From: UBA4421 sp028228615
GTDB taxonomy: Bacteria > Pseudomonadota > Gammaproteobacteria > Pseudomonadales > Azotimanducaceae
Assembly (NCBI GenBank): GCA_028228615.1
Contig: JAOJBS010000005.1
Location: 50,880 to 114,879, forward strand
Direction of reading: 5' to 3'
DNA: 64,000 bases
Part shown: positions 41,271-51,092 of the stretch, piece after piece
Layout: the number at the start of each line of letters is the position of its first letter
How positions within the stretch are numbered: position 1 is the first letter of the stretch
Translations under genes and position numbers: made by a program
Notes under the pieces: generated by a model
Database searches by the model: none
What the model was told of the DNA's origin: nothing
Seen by the model: only the letters and a program-made list of their open reading frames with translations

Positions 41271-44120
41271 TTAAAACTCAGCCTTAAAACCAACGTAGTA
41301 GTAGCGACCAATAGTGTCGAACGTACGAACGTCAGTGTTATCATTGAAACCGTCTACTGAAAGAGGAGGCTCTTCATTAAACAAGTTATCAATACCCGCA
41401 TAGACAAGCTTACCTTCTGAGAAATCATAGCTGCCGTATACGTCAACATATGAAGCGCTGTCTACAGTGCGTACAAAGTCACCAAGGTTAGTGGTTGCAT
41501 ATGCACTTGAAGAGTTAACACAGACAAGGCCTACATTACCGCCAGCCTGAGAAGTAGCGCCACTGGCATCTACACAACTGCCAGCAAGATCCTGGCCAAA
41601 CTCTGTTACTTCATCGATGAAGCGATAATCTACCTGCGCGTTCCAAGGCCCATAGGCATAGGTTGCAGACAGAATGTAACGCCATTCAGCAAAGTGGCCA
41701 TCTTCGTCATCGCGGAAGAATCCATCATGCGGCGTAACTACACCATTAGCTTGGGTCTTGTCGTATTCAAGTAACATAGTTGCTTCCCAACGCAGACCGA
41801 ACATACCCACTTCAGTTTCGATACCCTGCCATTCAGCAAGTAAGTCAATGCCTGAAGTCTCAACCGCACCAACGTTAGATGTACCATTGTCGATCAACAA
41901 AGGCGCGCCTTCGTTTTGCCCTGGGCCAAAGCGAGTGATCTTGTCACAGAAATCGCCAGTAGCCGCACACTGAGAAAGAATTACCGATGCACCAATTGTT
42001 GAAATTGGATCGGTCACTTCGATGTCGTAGTAATCAATTGAGAAAGCAACGCCTTCAAACGCACTAGGCTGGTATACGATACCCAGTGTAAAGGTATCTG
42101 CCTCTTCAGGTTGCACTAACAATGAACCACCCACCTTCGTACGAACCTGTGTAGAGATCTGGGTGAAACCAGCAGCAGGTACGCCATCGGCGATACAGCT
42201 TGCTGTAGGATTGCTTGCACATGGATCACTCACTGCCGGGAAGCTAATGCCCGAACCACCATAAAGGTCGCCGACAGTTGGCGCGCGGAATGAGGTTGAT
42301 GCACTACCACGAATCAGTAGATCTTCAATTGGTCTGTACTGCACACCGGCCTTCCAGTTTGAAGTGCTACCAAAAGAATCGTAATCCGAATAACGGTAAC
42401 CCAAATCTACTTCCAATGTTTCGATCAGCGGCAAACGGGTTTCCAAGAAGAACTCATCTACTTCGTATCCACCAACAGTTGCATTGGTAGGCGTTCCGGT
42501 TACAGCACCTGTAACTGCAAGTTCTGCTACCAGACCATCTGGAGTGAACTGACCTTTCTCTTCGCGATGCAAGTAACCACCAGAAATACCAGCGTTGCCA
42601 CCAGGCAATTCGAATAGGTCAGCTTTGGTCAAATTCAATGCGTAAACCTTTTGGGTGTACTTATTTGACTCGTTCTGTCTGAACGCAATGTAATCTACCA
42701 TGTCACTTGTGACAGAGTTCTCACCGAAAGTATTCAAAGGTACACAATCAGCGTCGTCAGCTGCACTAAATGCGCCATCCGCATTAGTGTCACACTTCAA
42801 AGTAGTGCCGTCTAAAACAGTAGGTCCCACCGCGTTAGCAACCTTGTTTAGGTTAAACAATGGGCCATAGCTGTTCGAGTAGTCTGATTCGCCATAGTTA
42901 AAATAGGCTTCCCATACGATGCCATTATTTAACTCGCCTTCCATTCCACCAACTGCACGAACTGTTTGTACTTCACTAAAACCAGTTCTAGGTCCATCTT
43001 CTACTAGACGACGACGCCAATCAGAGATGTCTGCGCCTGTCGTGTTATAGGCGTTGTTCGCTGAATAAGGCGCGTCGAACCCATAGAACGCCAATGGCGC
43101 TAATGGCTGTTCAGCAAGTGCATAAGAGCTCTCGCGATCAACGTACAGAATCTCACCAAAAATGCGAGTTTCGCCCAGCATACCGATATTCGATAGACCT
43201 TCTACTGCTCGCTCGCCAGTGGCGTTCAAAATCCAACGCTCGTTTGGCTGTCGCTGGAAGTTTACCGGAGCGTAGTTGTAGGCGTCTGTTGCGCCGCTGT
43301 AAGCACGCAGCCCACCAGCGCCATCACCAGTGTAGTCTGGGCCTAAAGTTTGACCGTCATATTGGCCCCAAGGCGGTGCAGATGAACCACCGTTAACCCA
43401 TTCGCCGAAAAGCAGGTACTTAGCTTGCTTGGCCCAATCGCGGTTAGCGGCTCTGGTAGCGTCCTCTTCGACACGAGTAAGACTCAACATGTAATTGCTG
43501 TCTTCGGATGAATCACCAGCAGTGATTGACCATTCAGTTTTTTCACCATCAGATTCGCTGGACTGACCAGTTTGATAAGCAAAAGCAACGCCTTCAAAAT
43601 CGTCACGCAAAATAATGTTGACTACACCTGCAATGGCATCAGAACCATAAATCGCTGAGGCACCGTCTTTAAGCATTTCAATGCGTTCAACCATTGCAAC
43701 AGGAATAGTGTTTAGATCGACAACGCCAGAATTACCACCTGACGAATCTGGTCCGCGACGACCATTGATCAACACCAATGTGCGCGATGAACCAAGTCCA
43801 CGCAAAGAAATATTCTGCGAACCTGTACCGCCATTGTTTACAGCTGTCGTCTGAGCACCACCGGCAATAGCAGGCGCTTCACGAAGGAACTGACCGATAG
43901 ATGTAGCGCCACTACGCGCAATCGAACTTCTGTCATAAACAGCGACAGGGCTTGGGCCATTTAGGTCGTTACGTGGAATCCGTGAACCGGTTACCACAAC
44001 CTCCTCTATCATCGCCTCTTCCGCTCCAGCTAGAGCAGGTACCGCAATAGCGGCTGCACTCACGTTCACGGCGAGAGCAAGCTTTACCGCAAAGGCTAGG
44101 CTATTTTTCTTCTTATCCAT
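41271..44120 (-). CDS. TonB-dependent outer-membrane receptor
   Basis: The 949 residues show a signal peptide (about 1-32, ending AVPALAGAEE), a plug domain (IEEVVVTGSRIP near 35-46, then PSPVAVYDRSSI, LRGLGSSRTLVLINGRR and AIYGSDAIAGVVNIILR), and a long beta-barrel ending in RYYYVGFKAEF with the terminal aromatic needed for outer-membrane insertion. It imports an unknown substrate using TonB energy. The ATG at 44120 has GGAAGGAGA upstream. No regulator or transporter partner adjoins it except the methyltransferase gene after the terminator. Confidence 0.95.
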   Translation of the reverse strand: MDKKKNSLAFAVKLALAVNVSAAAIAVPALAGAEEAMIEEVVVTGSRIPRNDLNGPSPVAVYDRSSIARSGATSIGQFLREAPAIAGGAQTTAVNNGGTGSQNISLRGLGSSRTLVLINGRRGPDSSGGNSGVVDLNTIPVAMVERIEMLKDGASAIYGSDAIAGVVNIILRDDFEGVAFAYQTGQSSESDGEKTEWSITAGDSSEDSNYMLSLTRVEEDATRAANRDWAKQAKYLLFGEWVNGGSSAPPWGQYDGQTLGPDYTGDGAGGLRAYSGATDAYNYAPVNFQRQPNERWILNATGERAVEGLSNIGMLGETRIFGEILYVDRESSYALAEQPLAPLAFYGFDAPYSANNAYNTTGADISDWRRRLVEDGPRTGFSEVQTVRAVGGMEGELNNGIVWEAYFNYGESDYSNSYGPLFNLNKVANAVGPTVLDGTTLKCDTNADGAFSAADDADCVPLNTFGENSVTSDMVDYIAFRQNESNKYTQKVYALNLTKADLFELPGGNAGISGGYLHREEKGQFTPDGLVAELAVTGAVTGTPTNATVGGYEVDEFFLETRLPLIETLEVDLGYRYSDYDSFGSTSNWKAGVQYRPIEDLLIRGSASTSFRAPTVGDLYGGSGISFPAVSDPCASNPTASCIADGVPAAGFTQISTQVRTKVGGSLLVQPEEADTFTLGIVYQPSAFEGVAFSIDYYDIEVTDPISTIGASVILSQCAATGDFCDKITRFGPGQNEGAPLLIDNGTSNVGAVETSGIDLLAEWQGIETEVGMFGLRWEATMLLEYDKTQANGVVTPHDGFFRDDEDGHFAEWRYILSATYAYGPWNAQVDYRFIDEVTEFGQDLAGSCVDASGATSQAGGNVGLVCVNSSSAYATTNLGDFVRTVDSASYVDVYGSYDFSEGKLVYAGIDNLFNEEPPLSVDGFNDNTDVRTFDTIGRYYYVGFKAEF

Positions 44121-44500
44121 TATCTCTCCTTCCCTACTGTTTGAGCAGGGATATGTTTGCAACTCTGGCGCAAACCAGAACCTACGCACCGTTTTGGTGC
44201 GGGGCGCAGTGAACCTTTTGTAAACCATAAGTTCACTAGTTTTTCACTATTCCTCAAGTTTTTGCAGGAGCTCAATCTAGGATTATTTCTTCGCCGATAA
44301 AAAGAAAACGAGGTAAAACTGGGGTTAGGAGGAGTTTTGTTCCCAATATATTTGAAGTATATGACCAGGGGCTATTCACAGAATCCTGGAGTTTCGTTCC
44401 AAAAATGGAGAACGGTTGACAGTTGAAGCACTAATTTGGAGCAAATAAGACTTCAAAAACGCCATAAAGTCCCGGACACAACAAACAACCCAGCAGAATT
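44121..44500. promoter_or_regulatory. Upstream region of the TonB receptor with a direct repeat
   Basis: No gene is seen in these 380 bp. A 13-bp sequence GGAGTTTYGTTCC occurs at 44331-44343 and 44388-44400 (12 of 13 identical, 57 bp apart), placed well upstream of the receptor. It may be a repeated regulator site. No clear sigma-70 promoter was found. Confidence 0.55.
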
Positions 44501-45043
44501 TTAGGCCTTAACAGTGCCCAGCAAATCCAACGCGTCATCACACCAAGCTAACGCGGTTTGTTCTTGGCGAATACCCGCCAGCAGCGACAAATAAACCCCC
44601 TTTTTGCGATCTGGCAGGGTCGATGGAGAGGCGTAGTTACGCGCCTCAATTTTGCGATACAACTCCAACTTCCGCGCATGCTCTGCCTGGCGTTGCGCCA
44701 CTGCCTCGGTAACTTGTTCAACCGGCACCGAACCCACGTTAAAGAGTTTGATGAAGAGCTCGTCCTTTGCGCCCCTATGTCGAGTGGACTGAGTTATCCA
44801 AGAGTCGAGCATCTGCCGGCCTTGATTCGTTAACGAATAAATCCGCTTATCGGGTTTGCCATGCTGGGGCACTTCCAACACGTTCACACTGCCCGCCAAG
44901 TGCAAGCCCTTGAGTTCACGATAGATTTGTTGATGAGAGGCCTGCCAGAAGAATCCAAGCGACACGTCAAACTGCTTCGCCAGTGCATAGCCTGTCAAAT
45001 CTTCATCAAGCAGCGCTGTTAAAATTGCATGGGATAAGGACAT
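44501..45043 (-). CDS. PadR-family transcriptional regulator
   Basis: The N-terminal winged helix (LSHAILTALLDEDLTGYALAKQF, QQIYRELKGLHLAGSV, RIYSLTNQGRQML) is followed by a coiled C-terminal dimerisation domain (about 90-180), the PadR/Vir group layout. Such proteins repress a neighbouring gene in response to a small ligand. It is divergent from a nitronate monooxygenase gene with an ATGCAA-N4-TTGCAT element between them, so autoregulation and control of that gene are likely. Confidence 0.9.
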   Translation of the reverse strand: MSLSHAILTALLDEDLTGYALAKQFDVSLGFFWQASHQQIYRELKGLHLAGSVNVLEVPQHGKPDKRIYSLTNQGRQMLDSWITQSTRHRGAKDELFIKLFNVGSVPVEQVTEAVAQRQAEHARKLELYRKIEARNYASPSTLPDRKKGVYLSLLAGIRQEQTALAWCDDALDLLGTVKA

Positions 45044-45113
45044 AAAAAGCCTTGAAGCCGTTAGTCGTAGTGCTGACAGTGTAACGTTGATAAGGAATAA
45101 TGCACGAATCTTT

Positions 45114-45147
45114 ATGCAAATAGTTGCATATAATTACCCTTATGCAA
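45114..45147. promoter_or_regulatory. Probable PadR operator overlapping the nitronate monooxygenase promoter
   Basis: ATGCAA-ATAG-TTGCAT (45114-45129) is a perfect 6-4-6 inverted repeat. A third half-site ATGCAA lies at 45142-45147. A perfect TATAAT (45129-45134) sits between them, so bound protein would block the promoter reading toward 45186. Confidence 0.65.
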
Positions 45148-45185
45148 CACTGTGCACATCAGTCACTCAACACTAGGTTTTTTAC

Positions 45186-46154
45186 ATGGCAATTCCAAAC
45201 ATCATGGCGGGCAAGCTGAGCATTCCCGTAGTCGCTGCTCCGCTCTTCATTATCTCTAACCCAGACTTGGTCATCGCTCAATGCAAGGCCGGTATCGTTG
45301 GCTCATTTCCCTCTCTGAACGCACGCCCCATCGAAGTTTTGGATGAGTGGTTAGAACGCATCACCACAGAACTTAAAGCTTATGATGAGGCCAATCCTGA
45401 TAACCCGTCAGCGCCGTTTGCAGTAAACCAGATTGTGCATCGCTCAAACGATCGACTGGACCAAGACATGGACCTGTGCGAGAAATACCAAGTACCGATT
45501 GTGATCACCTCGCTCGGTGCAAAGGTCGAGATTAATGAGCGCGTTCATTCTTGGGGCGGCATTGTGCTGCACGACATCATTAATAATAAGTTCGCCAAAA
45601 AGGCCATCGAGAAAGGCGCCGACGGCTTGATAGCGGTTGCGGCAGGCGCAGGCGGACACGCGGGCGCTTTGTCCCCTTTCGCACTGATCCAAGAAATTCG
45701 CGAGTGGTTTGACGGCCCCTTGTTATTGTCAGGCTCAATCGCCAACGGCAACGCGGTACTGGCAGCACAGGCTATGGGTGCAGATTTGGCCTATATCGGC
45801 TCTGCATTCATTGCAACCAAAGAGGCCAACGCCGACCTCGCCTACAAACAGGCTTTGGTGGACTATGCGGCCAGCGACATTGTCTACACCAACCTTTTCA
45901 CAGGGGTACACGGCAACTACTTAGCACCGTCCATTGAAGCAAATGGCCTCGACCCACAAAACCTACCCACCAGCGATGCATCGCAAATGAACTTTGGTTC
46001 TGGCGGCAATGCTGAGGCGAAAGCATGGAAAGATATTTGGGGCTGTGGTCAGGGTATTGGCGCAGTAACCGCCATCCTCTCGGCTGGTGACCTAGTCGAA
46101 AGACTCAGCCAAGAATACACAACCGCTCACGCAAAAATTGTTAGCAACGCCTAG
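45186..46154 (+). CDS. Nitronate monooxygenase (NMO) family FMN enzyme
   Basis: The 322-residue TIM-barrel begins SIPVVAAPLFIISNP and has the FMN-binding GADGLIAVAAGAGGHAG and GSIANGNAVLAAQAMGADLAYIGSAF segments of 2-nitropropane dioxygenase/nitronate monooxygenase proteins. They oxidise nitronates such as propionate-3-nitronate; related members have other roles. The single gene is divergent from a PadR repressor that probably controls it. Confidence 0.88.
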   Translation: MAIPNIMAGKLSIPVVAAPLFIISNPDLVIAQCKAGIVGSFPSLNARPIEVLDEWLERITTELKAYDEANPDNPSAPFAVNQIVHRSNDRLDQDMDLCEKYQVPIVITSLGAKVEINERVHSWGGIVLHDIINNKFAKKAIEKGADGLIAVAAGAGGHAGALSPFALIQEIREWFDGPLLLSGSIANGNAVLAAQAMGADLAYIGSAFIATKEANADLAYKQALVDYAASDIVYTNLFTGVHGNYLAPSIEANGLDPQNLPTSDASQMNFGSGGNAEAKAWKDIWGCGQGIGAVTAILSAGDLVERLSQEYTTAHAKIVSNA

Positions 46155-46172
46155 CAACTGGTCATGATTGCA

Positions 46173-46201
46173 AACGCTGTTGGGCATTAGCCCTCAGCGT
46201 T
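46173..46201. terminator. Hairpin between the convergent nitronate monooxygenase and guaA genes
   Basis: AACGCT and GGGC on one side pair with GCCC and AGCGTT on the other around ATTA, with two-base internal mismatches. It lies between two convergent genes; no U-tract is present. Confidence 0.45.
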
Positions 46202-46235
46202 ACAGCAAATTCCAATGTACGGGCCGGGCGCTATT

Positions 46236-47825
46236 TTACTCCCACTCAATAGTCGCAGGCGGCTTACTAGATACGTCGTACACCACTCGCGACACTGCGC
46301 TGATCTCATTAATAATTCTATTGGATACAAGCTCAATAAATTCATAAGGTAGATGCGCCCAACGGGCCGTCATAAAATCTATGGTCTCCACCGCACGCAG
46401 TGCAATCACGTGTTCGTAACGCCTTGCATCCCCTACCACTCCCACGGACTTCACCGGCAAATAGACGGTAAATGCCTGAGAAGTTTTGTCGTAAAGATCC
46501 GCCCTGCGCAGTTCGTCTATGAAGATCTTATCGGCTTCTCGCAGAACGTCAGCATATTGTTTCTTCACTTCACCTAAAATTCGCACGCCCAAACCGGGCC
46601 CTGGAAATGGGTGTCTAAATACTAACGATTCGGATAAGCCTAAGTGCAATCCAATTTTACGTACTTCATCTTTAAACAACTCACGCAGAGGTTCTACCAA
46701 CTGCATCGTCATACGCTCAGGCAAACCGCCTACGTTGTGATGGGACTTAATCACATGGGCTTTGCCGTACTTAGACGCTGCCGATTCAATGACATCTGGG
46801 TAAATGGTGCCTTGAGCGAGCCAGTTAACGTCTTGGAGCTTTTGCGCTTCACGATCAAATACGTCGATAAAGGTACCGCCAATAATTTTCCGTTTGGCTT
46901 CTGGGTCATCTACGCCGGCTAACTTATCGAGAAACTCATCCTCCGCAGCTACAGTGATGATGTTCAACGGTGACAACTCACCTTCGCCAATCGCATTTTC
47001 AAAGGCTTTCTCCACTTCATCTCTTTCGCCTTTGCGCAGCAGGCCGTTGTCGACGAATATACAAGTGAGCTGATCGCCGATGGCTTTGGACAAAAGAGCC
47101 GCCACTACTGACGAATCTACGCCGCCGGATAACCCAAGCAACACTTTGTCAGTGCCTACCTGTGCTCGGACCTTGGCAATAGCATCGTCAACTATGTTGG
47201 CAGCAGTCCAATCTCCCGCGCAGCCGCAAATTTCTTTGGTAAATGTAAGCAACAAACGATCGCCACCATCGGTATGCGTTACCTCCGGATGAAACTGAAC
47301 CCCATAAAACCTCTTGTCGACATTCTCCATTGCGGCAATTGGCGCACTACCGGAACTACCCGTGCAAATGAAACCTGCAGGTAATTCACTGACCTTGTCG
47401 CCGTGGCTCATCCATACATTGGCCGAACCACCACCATCTCCCAATACATTAAGCAACGCACTTGGCGCTGCAATATTCACTTGAGCATGGCCAAATTCTC
47501 GTTTACTGGACGCACTGACCACGCCGCCCAGCTGAGCAGCCATGGCTTGCATGCCATAACAAATGCCCAAAACTGGCACGCCTAGTGCAAAAATTTCGTC
47601 AGCAATGCGAGGCGTTTGACCTTCGGTAACACTTTCTGGCCCTCCGGAAAGAATTACCCCTGCAGGTTGAAACTCAGCAATATGATGAGGATCAATATCA
47701 AAGGGGTGTATCTCGCAATAGACACCGCACTCGCGCACCCGGCGCGCTATCAGCTGAGTGTACTGCGAACCAAAATCTACAATTAGAATTGGTTGAGCGT
47801 GAATATTTGAATGGTTATTTTGCAT
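46236..47825 (-). CDS. guaA: GMP synthase (glutamine-hydrolysing)
   Basis: GuaA aminates XMP to GMP. The glutamine amidotransferase domain (VLGICYGMQAMAAQLGG with the nucleophilic Cys) is followed by the ATP-pyrophosphatase domain (LLGLSGGVDSSVVAALL) and the C-terminal dimerisation domain ending in PPATIEWE. The 529 residues fit. It follows guaB on the minus strand. Confidence 0.97.
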   Translation of the reverse strand: MQNNHSNIHAQPILIVDFGSQYTQLIARRVRECGVYCEIHPFDIDPHHIAEFQPAGVILSGGPESVTEGQTPRIADEIFALGVPVLGICYGMQAMAAQLGGVVSASSKREFGHAQVNIAAPSALLNVLGDGGGSANVWMSHGDKVSELPAGFICTGSSGSAPIAAMENVDKRFYGVQFHPEVTHTDGGDRLLLTFTKEICGCAGDWTAANIVDDAIAKVRAQVGTDKVLLGLSGGVDSSVVAALLSKAIGDQLTCIFVDNGLLRKGERDEVEKAFENAIGEGELSPLNIITVAAEDEFLDKLAGVDDPEAKRKIIGGTFIDVFDREAQKLQDVNWLAQGTIYPDVIESAASKYGKAHVIKSHHNVGGLPERMTMQLVEPLRELFKDEVRKIGLHLGLSESLVFRHPFPGPGLGVRILGEVKKQYADVLREADKIFIDELRRADLYDKTSQAFTVYLPVKSVGVVGDARRYEHVIALRAVETIDFMTARWAHLPYEFIELVSNRIINEISAVSRVVYDVSSKPPATIEWE

Positions 47826-47855
47826 AAGGTACTTGTTAGATAATGTTGGTTTTAG

Positions 47856-47878
47856 TTCTAGGTTCTAGGTTCTATAGG
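47856..47878. repeat. Short 7-bp tandem repeat between guaA and guaB
   Basis: TTCTAGG at 47856-47862 and 47863-47869 is followed by a near copy TTCTATAGG at 47870-47878. Confidence 0.6.
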
Positions 47879-48045
47879 ACGGTTTCAGGCGCAATTTGCT
47901 TAAGCCTAGAGCATCCTTTATTGACCCTCAGTGGCAAACATTTTTATATGCTAAGCAACAATGGGGGCAACAAAAAATGCCGACTGATTCCAACCTTTCA
48001 ACGCGCGAAAAACCAGTTTAGATAAGGCACTTCAGCCCACCCAAA

Positions 48046-49515
48046 TTAACTGAGTGGGTAGTTTGGCGCTTCTTTGGTAATTGACACATCATGCACATGA
48101 GATTCAATCATGCTGGCGCTACTGACTCGAACAAACTCAGGTTTACTGCGCATGGTCGCTATGTCTGTACTGCCGGTGTATCCCATTGACGCGCGGAGAC
48201 CGCCCATTAACTGATGAACAATTGGACTTAGCGGCCCTTTATACGCCACTCGACCTTCCACACCCTCTGGCACAAGCTTACGACCATCACCTTCCACCTC
48301 TTGAAAATACCGGTCACTAGAGCCGTGTGCTTGAGACATGGCGCCAAGCGACCCCATACCGCGATAAGACTTGTAAGTACGGCCTTGATATAGCTCCACT
48401 TCACCGGGAGATTCATCTGTACCCGCCAACAAGCTACCCACCATTACGACACTTGCCCCAGCAACAATCGCTTTGGCGATGTCACCTGAGTAACGAATGC
48501 CGCCGTCGGCAATAACCGGAATCTCAGCCTCTGCCGCAGCTCGAGCAGCACCGGCAATGGCCGTAATTTGCGGTACGCCAACGCCTGCAACAATTCTTGT
48601 TGTACAAATGGAACCTGGGCCAATGCCTACTTTGATACCATCAACGCCGGCATCAATCAGGGCTTTGGCGCCATCGTAGGTCGCAACATTGCCGCCAATT
48701 ACGTCTAGGCTTGGGTAGTGGGTTTTAATCCATTTAACGCGGTCGAGAACGCCTTGGGTGTGCCCATGCGCGGTATCAACCACCACTAAATCAACGCCGG
48801 CCTCTACTAGCGCGGCCACCCGTTCATCTGTATCTGCACTGGTACCGACACTGGCGCCAACACGCAATTGACCCAGCTCGTCTTTACAGGCCATTGGAAA
48901 TGCTTGGGCTTTGGCGATGTCTTTAACGGTAACCATGCCTGTGAGTTCGAACGCATCATTGACCAAGAGCACTTTTTCTATGCGGTGTTCATGCAATAAA
49001 TGGGTGATTTCTTGGAAGTCTGTGCCCTCAACAGCAGTAACTAGCCGGTCCTTGGGGGTCATGATCTCGCTGACCCGCGCATCGGTACGACGCTCAAAAC
49101 GTAAGTCTCGACTGGTGATAATGCCCACCAGCGTAGAGCCTTCAACCACTGGCACACCAGAGACTCCTTTTTCTCGCGTTAAGGCGCGAAGTTCATCGAG
49201 TGTGGCGTTTGGATCTATGGTCACCGCGTCGCGGATAATGCCGGACTCGTATTTTTTAACGGCACGAACCTCTTTGGCCTGCTCATCCACAGTCATATTC
49301 TTATGCACTATGCCTATGCCGCCCTCTTGCGCGATGGCTATAGCCAGACGGGCTTCGGTCACGGTATCCATCGCTGAGGATATAAGTGGGATATTTAACG
49401 AAATATTTCTCGACACCCGGCTTTGCAGGGCAACTTGAGAAGGCAGAATATCGGAGTAAGCGGGCAGAAGGAGAACATCGTCGAAAGTGAGAGCGTCGTC
49501 ACTGATACGTAACAT
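48046..49515 (-). CDS. guaB: Inosine-5'-monophosphate dehydrogenase
   Basis: GuaB oxidises IMP to XMP. The catalytic TIM-barrel is interrupted by two CBS domains (about 95-210), with the active-site Cys loop GIGPGSICTTRIVAGVG and the NAD/K site further on. The 489 residues match the family. A strong promoter precedes it and guaA follows 220 bp downstream. Confidence 0.97.
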   Translation of the reverse strand: MLRISDDALTFDDVLLLPAYSDILPSQVALQSRVSRNISLNIPLISSAMDTVTEARLAIAIAQEGGIGIVHKNMTVDEQAKEVRAVKKYESGIIRDAVTIDPNATLDELRALTREKGVSGVPVVEGSTLVGIITSRDLRFERRTDARVSEIMTPKDRLVTAVEGTDFQEITHLLHEHRIEKVLLVNDAFELTGMVTVKDIAKAQAFPMACKDELGQLRVGASVGTSADTDERVAALVEAGVDLVVVDTAHGHTQGVLDRVKWIKTHYPSLDVIGGNVATYDGAKALIDAGVDGIKVGIGPGSICTTRIVAGVGVPQITAIAGAARAAAEAEIPVIADGGIRYSGDIAKAIVAGASVVMVGSLLAGTDESPGEVELYQGRTYKSYRGMGSLGAMSQAHGSSDRYFQEVEGDGRKLVPEGVEGRVAYKGPLSPIVHQLMGGLRASMGYTGSTDIATMRSKPEFVRVSSASMIESHVHDVSITKEAPNYPLS

Positions 49516-49536
49516 TTGGAACCCCGCAAAAGCCGT

Positions 49537-49565
49537 ATTCTAGCGATGCATGGGAGAGATGTAAA
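49537..49565 (-). promoter_or_regulatory. Promoter of guaB
   Basis: TTTACA (49560-49565) and TAGAAT (49537-49542) on the minus strand lie exactly 17 bp apart, one of the best sigma-70 promoters in the window. Transcription would start about 15-20 bases before the guaB ATG. Confidence 0.75.
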
Positions 49566-49676
49566 TTCTTGATGCGGTGGTTAAGAGAATTATTCTTACA
49601 AAACCACCCGTAGTTGCCATTGCGGTAGGCTATTATGATGTTTTAACCCAGATCGAATTGGATTCAACCCAGCAAA

Positions 49677-51092
49677 ATGGATATCAACCAAAACCGCCCT
49701 GTTCTCACTGTCAGCGCGCTCAACAAACAAGCGCGCCTGACCATTGAAGAGCGTTTTCAGATGGTCTGGGTGACAGGCGAACTCTCTAACTTTGCGCGAC
49801 CGCGTTCTGGTCATTGGTACTTCACCCTGAAAGACAGCGGCGCCCAGGTTAGGTGCGCTATGTTCGCCAACAGTAATCGACGCGTGCAAATGCAGCCTAC
49901 AGACGGTCAACAGGTACTTATTCGAGGCCGGGTTAGTCTTTATGAAGGCCGCGGCGATTTCCAAATCATTGCAGATCAAATGGAGCCTGCGGGCGAAGGT
50001 GTGCTGCGACAAGCCTTTGATGCATTGAAAGTTAAGCTCGCAGATGAGGGGCTATTTGCTCGAGAGCGCAAGCGCCCTATTCCTGATATACCCAAACATA
50101 TCGCTGTAGTGACATCGCCAACGGGTGCAGCATTACAAGATGTCCTTGCAGTTTGGCAGCGCCGCTTTCCGACACTACAAGTGACGGTCATTCCCACAGC
50201 CGTGCAAGGTCCGGAAGCCGAAGCTGGCGTCTTACGCGCATTGAACGCTGCCAGCAAACTTACTGTGGACGCCATTTTGCTGACCCGGGGTGGCGGCTCG
50301 CTAGAAGATCTCTGGACCTTTAACTTAGAGTCTGTGGCTCGGGCTGTGGCTGCCTCGCAAATCCCCATTGTCTCGGCCATCGGCCACGAGATCGACATTG
50401 CCATTACTGACTTTGTTGCCGACCTGCGCGCACCCACACCGTCAGTGGCCGCAGAGCTTATGGTGCCAGACGGCCAAGAAATGCTGCAAAACATTGATGG
50501 AGAATTCAGACATCTCTCTGTTTTGATGGAGGGACAACTGCGCGAACGTCAGCTGCAATTGGACAAACTCAACTTACGTCTGGTTAGCCCAGAGTCCTAT
50601 CTGCAGCAGGCTTGGATGAGGCTAGATGACCTCTCTAATAGAATTGCTCGCTCAGCAGAGCAGACACTTGCAGCCACAGCAAACCAGTACGGTGACCTGC
50701 ATAAACGCTTAATCAATCAAAGCCCCAGCTTTGCACTGACTAGAGCAAAAGAAAAACTACACCGTTTAGAAGGAAGCCTTGAAGACGGCATGAATAGACA
50801 CCTGCAATCGCAAAACCGCTCTATTGCTATGCTGGCGCGCATGCTTGACGGCATGAGTCCACTGCACACCCTCGGGCGCGGATACGCGTTTTTGCGCGAT
50901 GATTCAGGCACGCTAATCACCCATACCAAACACGCCGCAGTGGGCGACGCTATGACCGCCCAACTACAAGATGGCACAATTGCGGCCACTATCACTGAAG
51001 TGACCAAGGACGACAGCCCATTCAGTCCGCTTGAAAGCCAAGAGCACAGGGAAGCGCGAAAGGAAGAGAGAAAGGAAGAGAAAGATGTTTAG
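49677..51092 (+). CDS. xseA: Exodeoxyribonuclease VII large subunit
   Basis: The N-terminal OB-fold (VTGELSNFARPRSGHWYFTLKD) is followed by the catalytic domain (VVTSPTGAALQDVL, LLTRGGGSLEDLWTFN and IGHEIDIAITDFVADLRAPTPS) and a coiled helical region. The 471 residues fit. With XseB it degrades single-stranded DNA. Its last bases overlap the start of the M23 peptidase gene, and the end of the ORF is a purine-rich 12-bp tandem repeat coding for KEERKEEK. Confidence 0.95.
   Translation: MDINQNRPVLTVSALNKQARLTIEERFQMVWVTGELSNFARPRSGHWYFTLKDSGAQVRCAMFANSNRRVQMQPTDGQQVLIRGRVSLYEGRGDFQIIADQMEPAGEGVLRQAFDALKVKLADEGLFARERKRPIPDIPKHIAVVTSPTGAALQDVLAVWQRRFPTLQVTVIPTAVQGPEAEAGVLRALNAASKLTVDAILLTRGGGSLEDLWTFNLESVARAVAASQIPIVSAIGHEIDIAITDFVADLRAPTPSVAAELMVPDGQEMLQNIDGEFRHLSVLMEGQLRERQLQLDKLNLRLVSPESYLQQAWMRLDDLSNRIARSAEQTLAATANQYGDLHKRLINQSPSFALTRAKEKLHRLEGSLEDGMNRHLQSQNRSIAMLARMLDGMSPLHTLGRGYAFLRDDSGTLITHTKHAAVGDAMTAQLQDGTIAATITEVTKDDSPFSPLESQEHREARKEERKEEKDV
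51058..51081 (+). repeat. Perfect 12-bp tandem duplication forming the M23 ribosome-binding site
   Basis: GAAAGGAAGAGA occurs twice in a row (51058-51069 and 51070-51081). It codes for the end of XseA and at the same time supplies two Shine-Dalgarno-like runs just before the peptidase ATG at 51085. Confidence 0.75.

Noticed and set aside
43094..43396. Plus-strand ORF of 100 codons inside the TonB receptor gene
   Set aside because: It is a shadow of the receptor frame, which has intact plug and barrel motifs.
45444..45692. Minus-strand ORF in the nitronate monooxygenase gene
   Set aside because: It is antisense to the FMN-binding region of a well-supported gene.
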